This document shows, in pieces, positions 12,710-25,200 of a stretch of DNA of 64,000 nt; the first letter of the stretch is position 1; each line of letters begins with the position of its first letter. Origin of the DNA: Erythrophleum ivorense (lineage: Eukaryota; Streptophyta; Magnoliopsida; Fabales; Fabaceae); the NCBI GenBank assembly GCA_026724425.1, contig JAIUCV010000004.1, positions 9,682,001 through 9,746,000 of the forward strand. Reading direction: 5' to 3'. Both the position numbers and the translations under genes were made by a program. The notes below the pieces were generated by a model. It made no database searches and was not told where the DNA came from. It saw only the letters and a program-made list of their open reading frames with translations.

Positions 12710-14200
12710 TGTTTTATTTACATTCAACGTCTAATTCCAGACCGGCAAAGTGGCATAGGCGTGACTAATGAAGAAGAAACAAGAAAATGCAAGAAAAAGT
12801 AAAATTGAGTAGCCTGGATTGTTTGGAGTAAAGGATTTTATTACATGCCGCAAAGTTGGCCTTTTTTTTTTAAGGTTTAAAAAATTATGTAAGGTATTTA
12901 AAAGTTATAATTGGAGAAACAAAAATTTTAGTTGCGAAAGAAAACTATTTTTTATATTGTACAATTAAAATTTTTTAAACATAATTTTCTTTTAGTTAAA
13001 ATTTCTGTTCTTTTAATTATAATTTTTAAATATCTTACACACTTTTTTAGGCCGAAAACTAAAAGGCCCAAAGGACCAACTATACTTTCTGCAGTGAATA
13101 TAGCAGACAATCTCGATTCACCTTTGAGGGGCTAGAATCTCTTAATTATGATTCTTCTTACCTCACCAACCAAAATACCCTACAATCACCCGCTCTCTCT
13201 CTCTCTTCCAGCTCACACCCCCACGAGGAGCTATTGATTCTGGGACACCTTATCACTATGTTAGGAATGTGATTGTTTGCAATAGGGGATTCATTTTTTT
13301 TCTTCCCATCAATTTTTTTTTTCTTTCGAAATATGTACTGTATATTTACTTGCATTAAAATTTAAATTCCTTATTCTATTTCATTTCTTTTTGTTTCCAT
13401 TTTTTTTCTACTATGAGTGTGTACAACCCCCCGGCCCATTGCCAGAATTGGGTCCATCACATCCTCTTCTCATTCATTAGCACTCCCCTTATAATTTATG
13501 TTTTTCATCCTCTGTTTCTTTTTTTTTTTTTTTTTTTGGGTATGGAGGGAGGGAAACAACGTTCTTTAATACGTAAGCACAAGCAAATATGGCTCTTGGA
13601 TCATCCACTTCAGACAATGTAGTTACCAATGTTTTCAAATAACTTTGGGGCGGTAAAAAGAATTATGATAATAGAGTAAATTGTCAATTTGAGTGTCCAA
13701 AGATATACTTGTTTCAATTTGATCCCTCATATTAGAGATTTCATTTCAATGTTTCAAAGAGTATTTTGTTTCATGTCAAGCCATTAATAGATAGTTGGCA
13801 AAGAGGGTTGATCTAGCCTAACGTGATTGGTTGTCACTGAGACATGCCATGATCGAGCATTTTAATACTTTGGTGGTGATTAGGCTCCAATTTAAATTCA
13901 AATTTGAGTCCTTTAATCTGTCATTGATATGCCATCGTTATTTGTAATTGCTTGATTCACGAACCTCCATGGGCTCTGCCACAAATTTTCCCACAGCTCC
14001 TAAGATAGCAGAACAGTTATTGCCGTCTTTGAGAGCTGGGCTTCGTGTCATCTACATAGCCAATTGGCTCGCAAAAGTATTTTCTTCATGAGCAGTAGCA
14101 TTGAACCTTTAAAAATCTCCCAGTAAGAAATCTCCAAACTCGCATCTAAGTCTATATTATTATTCCCATATGCAGACTCGAGTAAATTTTGCACGTACCT
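12710..14200. other. Intergenic region after NAT1, no gene seen
   Basis: No supportable coding region. It contains a CT repeat near 13193-13206, a T homopolymer near 13519-13537, and around 13670-13910 a moderately balanced stretch that looks like a dispersed repeat remnant. The short open frames present have low-complexity translations. Confidence 0.6.
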
Positions 14201-14523
14201 ATGGGATGAGGATTGATCAACCCTAACTGTGACGATATTCACATAATATTTTTTTATATACTCTTGAGCAGTTAAGCTCTTCATTGTTTATCTCAAGATC
14301 TACATATATGATAATGATTTTTCTTTTACACAAATCTCTTCAAGATTTAAGATGTCGAACTTTCCATGTCATTGCCCTACAAAATACTTTGAGCATGTAT
14401 ATCATTTAAGCATTCAAAATCATTTAAGGTTATCTATAACATTTATTTTTACCGTTGAGAAAATTTTCACATATCTAAATTTTAATTTTTATGACATACT
14501 CATTATATTGATACTATATCATT

Positions 14524-14563
<40 letters not shown>

Positions 14564-14575
14564 TGTGTGTGTGTA
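14524..14575. repeat. Compound (GT)n(GA)n(GT)n microsatellite
   Basis: Alternating GT, then GA, then GT dinucleotides, visible directly. It lies at the head of the 85-bp repeat cluster in copy A of the tandem duplication. Confidence 0.95.
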
Positions 14576-14579
14576 AAAT

Positions 14580-14715
14580 ATTAACGTATCAAATATCTCA
14601 TGAATTTGTTGCTATCTAGTGTGTTGTTATTGTAGCATGAAGCATAAATCAGTTATTTAGTAAAACCTTAGTGTATCAAATATTTCCTGAATTTGTTGCT
14701 ATCTAGTGTCATTTT

Positions 14716-14776
<61 letters not shown>

Positions 14777-14948
14777 AACTATTAATGTATCAAATATCTC
14801 ATGGATTTGTTGCTATCTAGTGTGTTGTCATAGTGGTATGAAGAATACATTAATTAATTAGTAAAATATTAATGTACCAAATATTTCATGAATTTGTTGC
14901 TCTCCAATGTGCTGTCTTAGTAGCATGAAGAATAAATTAATTATTTAG
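14580..14948. repeat. Four copies of an ~85-bp repeat with an embedded GT/GA tract
   Basis: Units with the core ATGTATCAAATATCTCATG then TTTGTTGCTATCTAGTGTG recur near 14580, 14668, 14783 and 14870, each followed by GTAGCATGAAGAATAAATTA-like sequence. A second GT/GA microsatellite (14715-14773) sits inside the second unit. The matching part of copy B (about 16795-16870) holds only one unit, so the array expanded in copy A. Confidence 0.85.
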
Positions 14949-17900
14949 TTTCTACAAAAATTATTTTTATTTTAATTTAGCCATCCAAAGATATTTTTTT
15001 TTAATTTAGCCTCTGAAAATATGTTTTTCTTAACTAAAATGATCTCTTGTTAAATAAAATTTTCCCAATTAATAAAAGAGAGATTACATGATTTCATGGT
15101 TATTAACTCATGAATTAGACTTATCCAGGTAGCATTATTTCCTAAAAGGGCATCATTTAGGCTAAATTCATTTTTTTAAAAAAAAGTCAAGTTACCATCA
15201 AAATGACATTTTTGTAGGAGAAATTCTGCCTAAATAATACCATTTTAGAAGAAAATGGAACAAATTTAGATAATGAGTTAACAGTCATTTAATTTATTAT
15301 TTATTAATTGAGAGAAATTTTTAAAAAAATTAAATTAAAAGATTTTATTTTTAAAAGATTAAATTAGAAAAAACAAGTAATTTTTCAAAGACTAAATCAT
15401 TAATATGTTTTACAATGAATGAAGATTGAAGTTAAACTTTTTGACATAATAATTATGTTAGAAAACATATAAATATAATTTGTTTTATTTTTTCTGCAAT
15501 TAATTAGTTTATATCGATCTTTTAACATCATTATTTTTTTTGGATGAAATTTAACAAGATTATTTATATCATATAAAAATGATTTAAATCTAAGAATAAT
15601 ATACAATTAATTTATAAAATTTTTCTCAACTGAGTATGCTTTAGAAACCAGATTTTCGCAAAGCTACAAATAGTAGAATCCCAAATAGACATCTATGTAT
15701 TATTATCATTATACCAAAAATTGGCCTTTCTATGACTTAAACGTAATACTAAAAGAAAATTAATATTAAAATTTCATTAATTAAGTGGCAAAATTAAGGT
15801 GACGCCGGTTTTCCAAAATATGCAAAGTAAATTCAGGTATCAACATCATCAAGTTGGTTTACAGTCTTAGTAAATAATTAATAAGCTACCACTTAATCGC
15901 CAAACCTGCCATTGTGTTCATACACAAACCAAAAGCTATAGGCCTATACCAGTCATATATTAGACAAGGCTTACATCAGCAATTATACTTTCCTTTTCTT
16001 GAAAAAAAATTATTTTAAGGATATATTTTAATTAGTAATTTTGCATCACTTCATGTCAACTTGATAGTTTAAGAGTAGGTGAACTTTCTTAATAATAATT
16101 TGACATCAATTAATGAATATTATATGTATAAGTATACTTTTATGTCCATGACTTCTTAGATAAAATAATGCAATTTGCCGTTATGCTAAGATTTTCAGTT
16201 CGACCAAAGGGAATAAATTAGTGGTTTGTGATACAACTTTATAAGGAGTCCAGAGTCAATAATAGAGTGTCTAGTTATAATATGTCAATTTAATATATTC
16301 TTATTATAAAACTTTATATTATACATTTAAAAATTTTGCAATTATCCAAGGGGGTATGAATTGATCAACCCTACGATGATACTCACATCCTCTTTTTTTT
16401 TTTTAATACACTCTTGAGCGATTAAACTCTTTATTATTGGATCATCTCAAGATTCATATATATGGTAATGTTTTTTAACAAATATTTGAAAAATCGAACT
16501 CTCCATATCATTACTCTACAAAATATTTTGAGCACGTATATTATCATATATTTATTTAAGCATTCAAACTACTTTAAGGTTATCTAAAACATTTATATAG
16601 ATCTATATATGATAATAATTTTTTCACAAATTTCTTCAAGATTTGAGAAGTTGAACTCTCCATATTATTACTCTGCAAAATATTTTGAGCACATATATCA
16701 CCATATATTTATTTAAGCATTTAGGATACTTTGAAGTTATCTAAAACATTTATATTTACCGTTTTATATATATGTGCATGCGCATGAACACCAATATTAA
16801 TGTATCAAATATTTTATAAATTTGTTGTTATCTAGTGTGCTATCATGAAGAGTATATTAATTATTCAGTTCCTAAATGATTATTTTCATTTTAAATTAGT
16901 CATTCATCTATAAAATTTTTTAATTTAGTCCCCAAAGATATTTGTCTTAATTAAAATAATTCTTTCATTAAATAAATTTTGCTCAATTAATAAATGAGAG
17001 CCCATATAACTATGAACTTATGACATAGATTTGTCTAATTAGTATTATCCCTAAAATGATATTATTTAGACAAAATTCATTAAAAAAATAAAAGTCAATT
17101 GAATATCAAAATCACATCTTTTTCAAAGAAATTTTGCCTAAACAATACCATTTGGAAAAAAAAAACTTTCACCTAAACAGGTTTAAATTATGGCTAATGT
17201 TTGAAACTCCGCCTGAGGCCCCACAAAGTAAAAATCCAAGTTAAAGCTTTGGACATAATAACTATTTCAGAAAACATATAAATAGATATCTTTTTTTATT
17301 TTATTTTTTCTCATTAGTTATTTTATACCGATCTTTTAAGATGATTTTTTTTAATAAAATTTAACAAGATTATTAAATCATATAAAACAATTTAAATCTA
17401 TATATGAACAATATACAATTAATTTATAAAATTTTTCTCAATTGGAGGAGTATGCTTTAGAAACCAGATTTTTGCAAAGCAACAAACAATAATAGAATCC
17501 CAAATAGAGAGAGAGAGATATGTATTATTATTATTATTATTATTATTATACCAAAAATTGGCCTTTATGTGACTTAATTGTAACGCTAAAAATATTAATC
17601 TTAAAAATTTATTAATTAAGCTGAAAAGGGATTAAGGAGAGTGACCTCCAAAAGATGCATATTAAATTCAAGCGTCAACATCATCCAATTGGTTTTGCAG
17701 TCTTAACGATTAATTAATAAACTACCCCTTTTGGCCTTTGCGTTGCTTGCAAACCAAGAAAGCCATAGGCTTATATCACTCTTAAGTCATAGATTAGACA
17801 ATATATAATTAAAATATTTTTTAAGGATATATTCTAATTAGTAACTTTGCATCAGTTCTGCTTCTAGTCAATTTTATAGGACTGTCTCGTAATAATATTT

Positions 17901-18239
17901 ATGTCAGATGATATTGATATATTCTTGAGTATTAATTTAAGAGTACGTAAACTTTTTTCTGATAATTATTTCTTACCAATTATTTAATATTATATGTATA
18001 AGTATAAATTAATATTTTTGAGTTATTCAATAAAATAATGTAATTTGTTGTTTTACATGCTGAGATTTTCAATTCGACCAAAGGTAATAAACTGGTGGTC
18101 TAATGAACAATTTTTTAGGGGTCTAAAGAGTCAAGAACAGAGTGTGTTTAGTTATAAAGTATGTCAATGTGCATAATATAGTCTTATTATAAAACTTTAT
18201 AGTATACATTTAACAATCTTTTGCTATAAAAAGGATAGG

Positions 18240-18246
<7 letters not shown>

Positions 18247-18270
<24 letters not shown>
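18247..18270. repeat. (TA)n microsatellite
   Basis: An uninterrupted TA dinucleotide run at the downstream part of copy B. A similar run lies at the equivalent place in copy C (near 19288-19306). Confidence 0.9.
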
Positions 18271-19918
18271 TGGAAAAATGTATTAATACATAGCGTGAGA
18301 GATTTTATCATTTTAAATGTACTAGATGAATATTGAGAATAAACTTTTAAAATGATTCAGAAAAAACTGGTTAAAGATACTTTTACAGAACAGTAGAAAT
18401 TATTGAAACTAATAAGAACGTTATTATTTTATAATCGGATGCATGAACTAATAAGGGCGTTTCTGAGTTGAAAAATGCTAGTCCCCATGTAGCATGCGAC
18501 GCACCGTTTTGAATGATTATAATCAACCTCTCCCAGCCAAAGCACAACATTTTGAAGTTCACAAAACTCTGATGGAGCTGTTTGATTGAAGCTCACGATA
18601 CAAAAAGCTTCTGTTGGCTTCAAAACAATTTTTTTAAAAAAAAAAAAGTTTTGAACTGAATTTTTAAAAAAAAAAATTGAATCTCAACTGTAGAAAAAAT
18701 ATTGCATTCAAGAGCAATACTTTTTTGTACTATTGCATCTAATTTTTTTTAAAATTTATTTTATATGGATACAGGTGCCCCTTCAATTCAATTATTTGGC
18801 CTTTGCGTTGCTTGCAAAAGCAACAATCACCAAACCCTTCATTCAGTGTCCACACACAAACCAAAAGCGATAGACTTGTATCACTCTTAATTCTTAGATT
18901 AGACAATATATAATTAGTAATTTTGCATTAGTTCTACTTCTAGTCAATTTTATAGGACTCGTCTCACAATAATATTCATGTCAGACGATATTGATATGTT
19001 CTTTAATTATTCTTTTAAGAGTACGTAAACTTTTTCAATAATAATTTCATATCAATTATTGAACATTATATGTATAAGTATAAATTGATGTCTTTGACTT
19101 ATTCAATAAAATAATGCAACTCATTGTTTTATATGCTGAGATTTTTAATTCGATTAAAGGTAATAAATTAGTTGTTTGTAGAACAATTAACAAAGTGTGT
19201 TTAGTTACAAGATATGTCAATGTACGTTATAAAACCCTATGGTATAATTTAAAAATCTTTTCTTGTAAAAGAGATAGGTTTTGATTATATATATATATAT
19301 ATATATGTACCAGATGAATATTGGCAATAAACTTTTAAAATAACTCAAAGAGATACTTAATTTTAATTATATAAAGGATTAAATTTATATGCAGTCCTTT
19401 ATATATTTATTATTAAAATTTTTAATCAAAATATAATATAAGTATATAATTTTTTAATAATATATATATATGATTTAATTGGACAACCATATAGTTACGT
19501 GAAAAAATCACACATTAATAATATTATTATTAGAGATCATATATTAATCATGTTTTAATTAAAAAATTTAACAATAAATATATTAAAAAATTGCATATAA
19601 ATTTTTTCGTTATGCAAATTGGCCCACAGATACTCTTACCATACAACAAAAAGTTATTCTAACTAATAAGAAATTTATCGGTTTATAATGAGATGCAGGA
19701 ATTAGTCTAATTAAACAATAATCTTATTTGTCACATTTTTTATTAAATAATTTTTATAAGAAGAAGAAGAAGAAGAAGAAGAAAAAGATAAAGATGATGA
19801 TAATGATAGAAAACCGAGTAACATGCATCATGTGTCATAAGAATTTTTTGGGTGACTTATTTTCTCTCACACCACATGAATTTTTTTTGGCATCTTTGAA
19901 TTATTTGACAAAATAATA

Positions 19919-20212
19919 CTCCGTCCGGTTCTGTTTATAAAAAAATTTGAAGAGATTTTTTTGGTTTCAAAATATAAGAAACATGGTATATTTTTTTATT
20001 TCACTAAATAATAAATTTTTTTTTACTCTTCATTTATTGTTACATCTAATACATTTAACAATGCATAACGTTTTCCCATGCAAAATAAAGATGGGTAAAA
20101 TAGGAAAAAATTATCAAATTTAAACCTAATTAATGAGTTAAACTAATATTAACTATTTTTCTTAATACCAGTGAAACAATTTTTTGTTTCTAATAAACAG
20201 GATCGGAAGGAG
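19919..20212 (+). mobile_element. Stowaway-like MITE, copy 1 (294 bp)
   Basis: It starts CTCCGTCCGGTTCTGTTTAT, and its right end read on the other strand starts CTCCTTCCGATCCTGTTTAT. TA dinucleotides flank it (19917-19918 and 20213-20214). TA target duplication plus CTCC-type termini define Stowaway (Tc1/mariner-derived) elements. It does not code. A close relative lies in inverted orientation at 48846-49141. Confidence 0.9.
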
Positions 20213-20214
20213 TA

Positions 20215-21660
20215 ATATGCAATTTTAAAAAATAACTAATAACCCCCTACTTCCCATATCCGACTCGGAAATGTATGCAACTTGGAAATGCGACGTTTGT
20301 TTGTTCTCTACCTCATCTTAACATTCATATGTATAATGTGTGTACCTATGCCTAACTAACTGAATGCTCTCAAAGTGCTAAACCACGTGATGGTGATACA
20401 ACGCTTGTTTGTCCCCAGTGTATCTTACAGCCGCGCCTACGTGGCTTCTCTATCATCTAACTCCAAAACGGCTAACTGTGCCCCACCACCTTCCAACCAC
20501 ATCGTTGATTGCAATGATAGAGCTTTTTGGTGGGTCTCATGCTTAATCATTCTAATTCCCCTGAAAAAAGTTACAATCAATCATTCATATCTTATAAAAT
20601 TTTTTAAAAATTAAAATTATTCTTTAAAATTATAATTATCATCAAATTTAAAAAAAAATTATTATTAAATTTAAAAAATTTATTACTGAATATAAAAAAA
20701 TTTAATCTTATAAAGATAATAATAAATTTTTTAAAATTTAATAATAATAATTATCCTTAAAAGTAATTTTAATTTTTAATATCTTTTATTATAAGTTTTT
20801 TTAAAATATAAATCCTTAAATATAATTTTTCTTCTTTCTGAGTGGTGGGCCCCACGACAGAACTACCATCCCTAAAAGTGGATGCGCCTTCACCGCATAT
20901 TTAGCTCACAATTGCCCTTTTCTCTTTGGCTAGTGCTGTCTGATTGTCGGGCCAACATGCCCTCCCTTTAACCGGAAAAAGTGTAAGGATATAAAGGTAT
21001 ATCATAAATGGGGAATAAATTATTAAGAAAATTATATAAATCTTTTTTAGTTTAATTAAAATTATATAATTTTTTTATTTTTAAGATATATATAAATTTT
21101 TTTAAAAAAAATCATAATATACTTTGATCTAATTTTAATTTTTTAATTAACATACTCTCTCTAACCTGTATATATATATTTTTTTTTAAACTAAAAAAAT
21201 TTTGAATTGAGAGTATTTTGATAAAAAAAGTTAAAATTAAACTAAAATACAAAGTGATTTTTTATTTTAAAAAAAGTTGTGCATATTTTAAAAATAGAAA
21301 GAATATCTGTGTAATTTTAATAAAATTCATTAGAGATTTGTGTAATTTACTCTAAATTATTTATAAAAAACTTAATTTTTTATATTTAAAAATTTTAATT
21401 CGACTATTCACTTGCATGCCTTTTTCTTTCTTTCTTTTTGTCTTTTATGGCTTTCATATCAGGCTAATTGACAACAAACAAGGATGTTGATTTTTATATT
21501 AATCATCAAAATACAGTCTATGGTTTTGCAAATTTAAAACTTGAAAATTGTCATCCCTTGTTTCTTAATTAAGGCTACACATGGATGGGCACAATTTTTT
21601 TCTTTTTATTTGTTTGGCCCCCAACCCAAAATAATGCAAATGGACACAATGGTTAGACTT
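20215..21660. other. Intergenic region, no gene seen
   Basis: Mostly AT-rich. Two short stretches, about 20230-20560 and 20835-20990, have balanced composition and look like low-copy sequence, but no exon or conserved product could be recognised in either. Confidence 0.55.
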
Positions 21661-21668
21661 GACACTAA

Positions 21669-21880
21669 GGATCTGTTTGCTACATAAAAAGTTAGGTTAA
21701 AAATAAAAAAATAATTTTATAGATAGAAAATATCTATAATATTTTTACTTTTAATGATTGAATAATTATTATTAGAGAGTATTAAATAATAATTAAAATA
21801 AAGATAAAATTATAATTTTCTCTCACTTCTCTTCACCTTTTTTATTTTCTTCCTTCTTTTCGTACAAACCAAACGGGTTG
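21669..21880. mobile_element. MITE-like element, TTTGGTA family, copy 1
   Basis: The left end GATCTGTTTGCTACATAAAA mirrors the right end read backwards (ACCCGTTTGGTTTGTACG). The interior is AT-rich with TAATAATTA motifs. Three further candidates in this window share the ends and interior style. No target duplication was recognised. Confidence 0.5.
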
Positions 21881-21885
21881 TAAAT

Positions 21886-22290
21886 GTTTAGAGAGAGAGA
21901 GAGAGAGCAAGAGACCATAAAATGCATCCTAATTTATTATAAAGGAGGAAGGACCACATAACCACAACAAATGAGATTTGACAATGTATGTTTAGAGAGA
22001 GAGAGAGAGACCATGCTATGAATTCTAATTTTATTATAAAAAAGGAAGGACCACATGACTATAGCAAATGAGATTTGACATTATATGTTTATATAGAGAG
22101 AGAGAGAGAGTCTGTGTAATAGCCTAATTTTGTTGATTATAAAGAAGGAAGAATCACAGGACCATAACAAATGAGATTTGACACTACTTAGAGAGAAAGA
22201 GAGAAAGAGTGTGTAAATGTGTGTGAGAGATCATGCTACGCATCCTAATTTTATTATAAATAAAGAAGGGTCATATGATTACAACAAATG
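21886..22290. repeat. Minisatellite, four ~100-bp units with GA tracts
   Basis: Four successive units each begin with TTTAGAGAGAGAG or a variant (near 21887, 21988, 22087, 22187). Each continues with ATGC-rich text, AATTTTATTATAAA, GGAAGGACCACAT and CAACAAATGAGATTTGACA. Divergence between units is clear but modest. The function is unknown. Confidence 0.88.
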
Positions 22291-25200
22291 AAATCATGAA
22301 CCATCTATATAGCTACTCAAGTAACAAGTAGATTACATTTGCTATTTTCTTAATGCCTGGTTAAATTATATTTAATGTTTTATTTCTTCCAAAAATTGTA
22401 TTTGTTTTTTATTTATATTAATAAAATTAATTTTTTATACAATATGTGTTTTTTAAGAAAAAATTTATTTAAAAGCCTTGGCTACTATATTAAAAAAAAC
22501 TCACAATTTTCATATTGAAACTTAACATTAATTTAAGTGTTTTACTTATTAAGAATAAAATTATAATTTTATCTTGTGCAAAAAATTAATTTCTTTGAGA
22601 AAAGATAAATTAAAGGAGAGATTTTTGTAATATATATCAAATGTTGAGGGAATTAAGTGCAATTTTTTTTAAAAAAAATTAAGTATAATTTAACTAAACC
22701 TCAAAATTAGCATAATTTACTTTATATTAATTCGCCAGTTCTAATCTAAATTGTTACTACATTTTTAATGAGAAAAATGACAAATTTTAAGTAACAGAAT
22801 TTGAAATAACATTTTCATAAATTGTATTAATCTCTCTCAACGTTTTTCTACTGAATGATTATTTAGAAATTTAGAACACATTGTTTTAAAATTGTTAAGT
22901 TCCAAGGACTTCCATTTAATCAACATGTATTAAAAATTAATTCATTTAAAAATAACTTATGTGTTATAAATTTAAGATATAATAACCTTGATAAATTTTT
23001 TTTGCATACAAGTTGTTAGACTTTACGAGGTAAATAAAATAGAAACTCATTTAATTTTACTATTTTTATACTCCATTTTTGTTACCAAATTTTTGAACCT
23101 CTTATGTAATTTTGTTGGGGGTAAAATAATATCTTATGAAATTAAAAGAAAAGGGTAAATTACAATTCAGTTTGCCTTCCTTTTATTTAAAGTGTTTCAA
23201 TCAACTCTTATATTTTATTCTGTTATATCTTAGCTTCCCCGTCATATTTTTCGCTTAAAATTTGATAGAATTAGTCATGTGAAACTCATCTAAAACTATT
23301 TTTTTTCCTTGTGACTTTAAAAAATAATCATTTAAAACTCCTATGATTTAATACTCATCATTTCAACTCCTTGTATATCACAAGCATTATTTCGTGTTAT
23401 TTTATAATTTCAAATTATATTTATATAAATATATTATTTTCATCTATTGCAATTATAATTTGTACATTTATTTGGTTTAAAAAATTTAAGACTGAGATAA
23501 GTTGTTTCACCTCTAAGATAGGCCTCATTGCAATTAGTGAATGTTCACCAATAAAGAATCACTGGCAAAAAATACAAGACGTTGGATTAATTAATATTCA
23601 AATATGTATTATTATTTATACTTATATGTGTCATAAGTTATGTTTTAAGTATTATTTAATATTTTTATACATATATGCATCATTTATCTTTTATCTTTTT
23701 ATTTTGAGTGGTTTAATAATTTTAGGAGATTGAATGACAATTTTTAAAGCATAAAAAGGTTGTATGAACAGCCTTAAATATAGGAAAGTTAAATCATAAG
23801 AATAAAATCACATGAGGTTTAAAATGATGATTTTAAAATTACAAATGACAAATTGGTTTTAGATTACTTTTACACGGCTAATTTCATTACATCTAAAATT
23901 AAAAATGTTATAGAATAATTGTGATAGTAAAATAAAAGATTAGACTTATATGGAATTTTTTATATCTTTGCTCTTAGGTTTCTTGGTTAATATATAGCAA
24001 ATGTATAGTTTTTCAATTATTTCATAACAAATATTTGGTTTCATTAGAGAATTATATAATTATTTACAAAAATCATCCACTTGTAAAGTTTTAATCAAAG
24101 AATATGATAACAAATATATGAAGAAATGTATATATAAGTTTTTTCCAAAAATAAATTACAAAAAGTTAAGTAAAACATTTCAAAGGACAAGAATAAATAG
24201 ATTTGAAGGCAAATTACCTATAAGGAATAAACCATATATAACTTGTGTTTGAAAAAATGTTGGTTATATCTTTTGTAATCTTAATTTTTTGTAATATGAA
24301 AACAAAACCTCCTCCAACTATTTTATAGGATGTTGGAAAATATCTTCCACATTCAATGTTGTTGGTTTATCTGAATTTTGCATACTAAAATCAAGTATTT
24401 GATTTTTCTTTTTTTTTTCTTTTTCAAAATGATGTTGAAAATTAAGATATTTAGAATGTGAATGTTCATATTCATCATTTAGCTTGGCAACTCAGCTAGC
24501 TTGATCTCATTTAACCATGTTGGATTGAGATGGATTGTGCCAAAAGAATATTTTATTAATGGAGTCAATTATTTTAGTTAGTTTCGATTTGGTTTGCTTT
24601 TGTATATTAATATTTTAAAAAATTATTGTCTAAAAATTTATGTAGAGACAAACTATGATTTTAAAAAAAATTATATAAAAATTTAAAAAATTAATTTATA
24701 ATTTTTATTAAATTAAAAAAAATAAAAATAACTCAGTTAATTAAAAAAAGCAGTCTAACACAACCTAAGCACTCAGCTTTAAAAAAAAAATTTAATATAA
24801 AATTGAATCAATCATTAAACAAAGAGATGTCCAACTCGTTGGAGCCCACGTCACCCCTGGGTCCATAGGGCTTACACTGTAGTCCTTTTTATAATTATCT
24901 GGGTATATCTCCTCGTATATACATTGAGGCAAAACGGCTCTACAAAAAGAAAAATTCGTTAAAAAAGGACATAACTAATTTGTACACTTCATAAGTTACG
25001 ACTCACAAAATATGGAATAAAACATTATCCTTAGGTTGTTCCCACATAAATTTTTGGTATCTTCCATCATTATTATTATTATTATTATTATTATTTGTTT
25101 GATAAAGAATTGCATTTTGTTGGCAAATTATTATTATTATTTTAAAAAATAAAAATTACACAATTATTTTTTTATTATAAAAATATACACAAATGTCATT

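Larger units (their letters stand above)
14209..19705. repeat. Degenerate three-copy tandem duplication
   Basis: Copy A covers about 14209-16330, copy B about 16356-18460, and copy C about 18770-19705 (lacking the 5' part). Shared markers recur in the same order. TTGATCAACCCTA is in A (14213) and B (16360). GAATCCCAAATAGA is in A (15675) and B (17495). GGCCTTTGCGTTGCTTGCAAA is in B (17733) and C (18799). TTCTAGTCAATTTTATAGGACT is in B and C, with a shorter match in A. TTCGACCAAAGG is in A (16199) and B (18073), with a variant in C (19148). B and C are more alike than either is to A. No coding frame survives. Confidence 0.8.

Noticed and set aside
18429..18623. Minus-strand 64-codon frame between tandem copies B and C
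   Set aside because: The sequence has balanced composition and could be part of a repeat, but a single short frame without homology or context does not support a gene.
23371..23733. 120-codon open frame in the AT-rich desert
   Set aside because: The translation is Ile/Phe/Tyr-rich low complexity typical of random AT-rich DNA. There is no leader, splice context or family resemblance.
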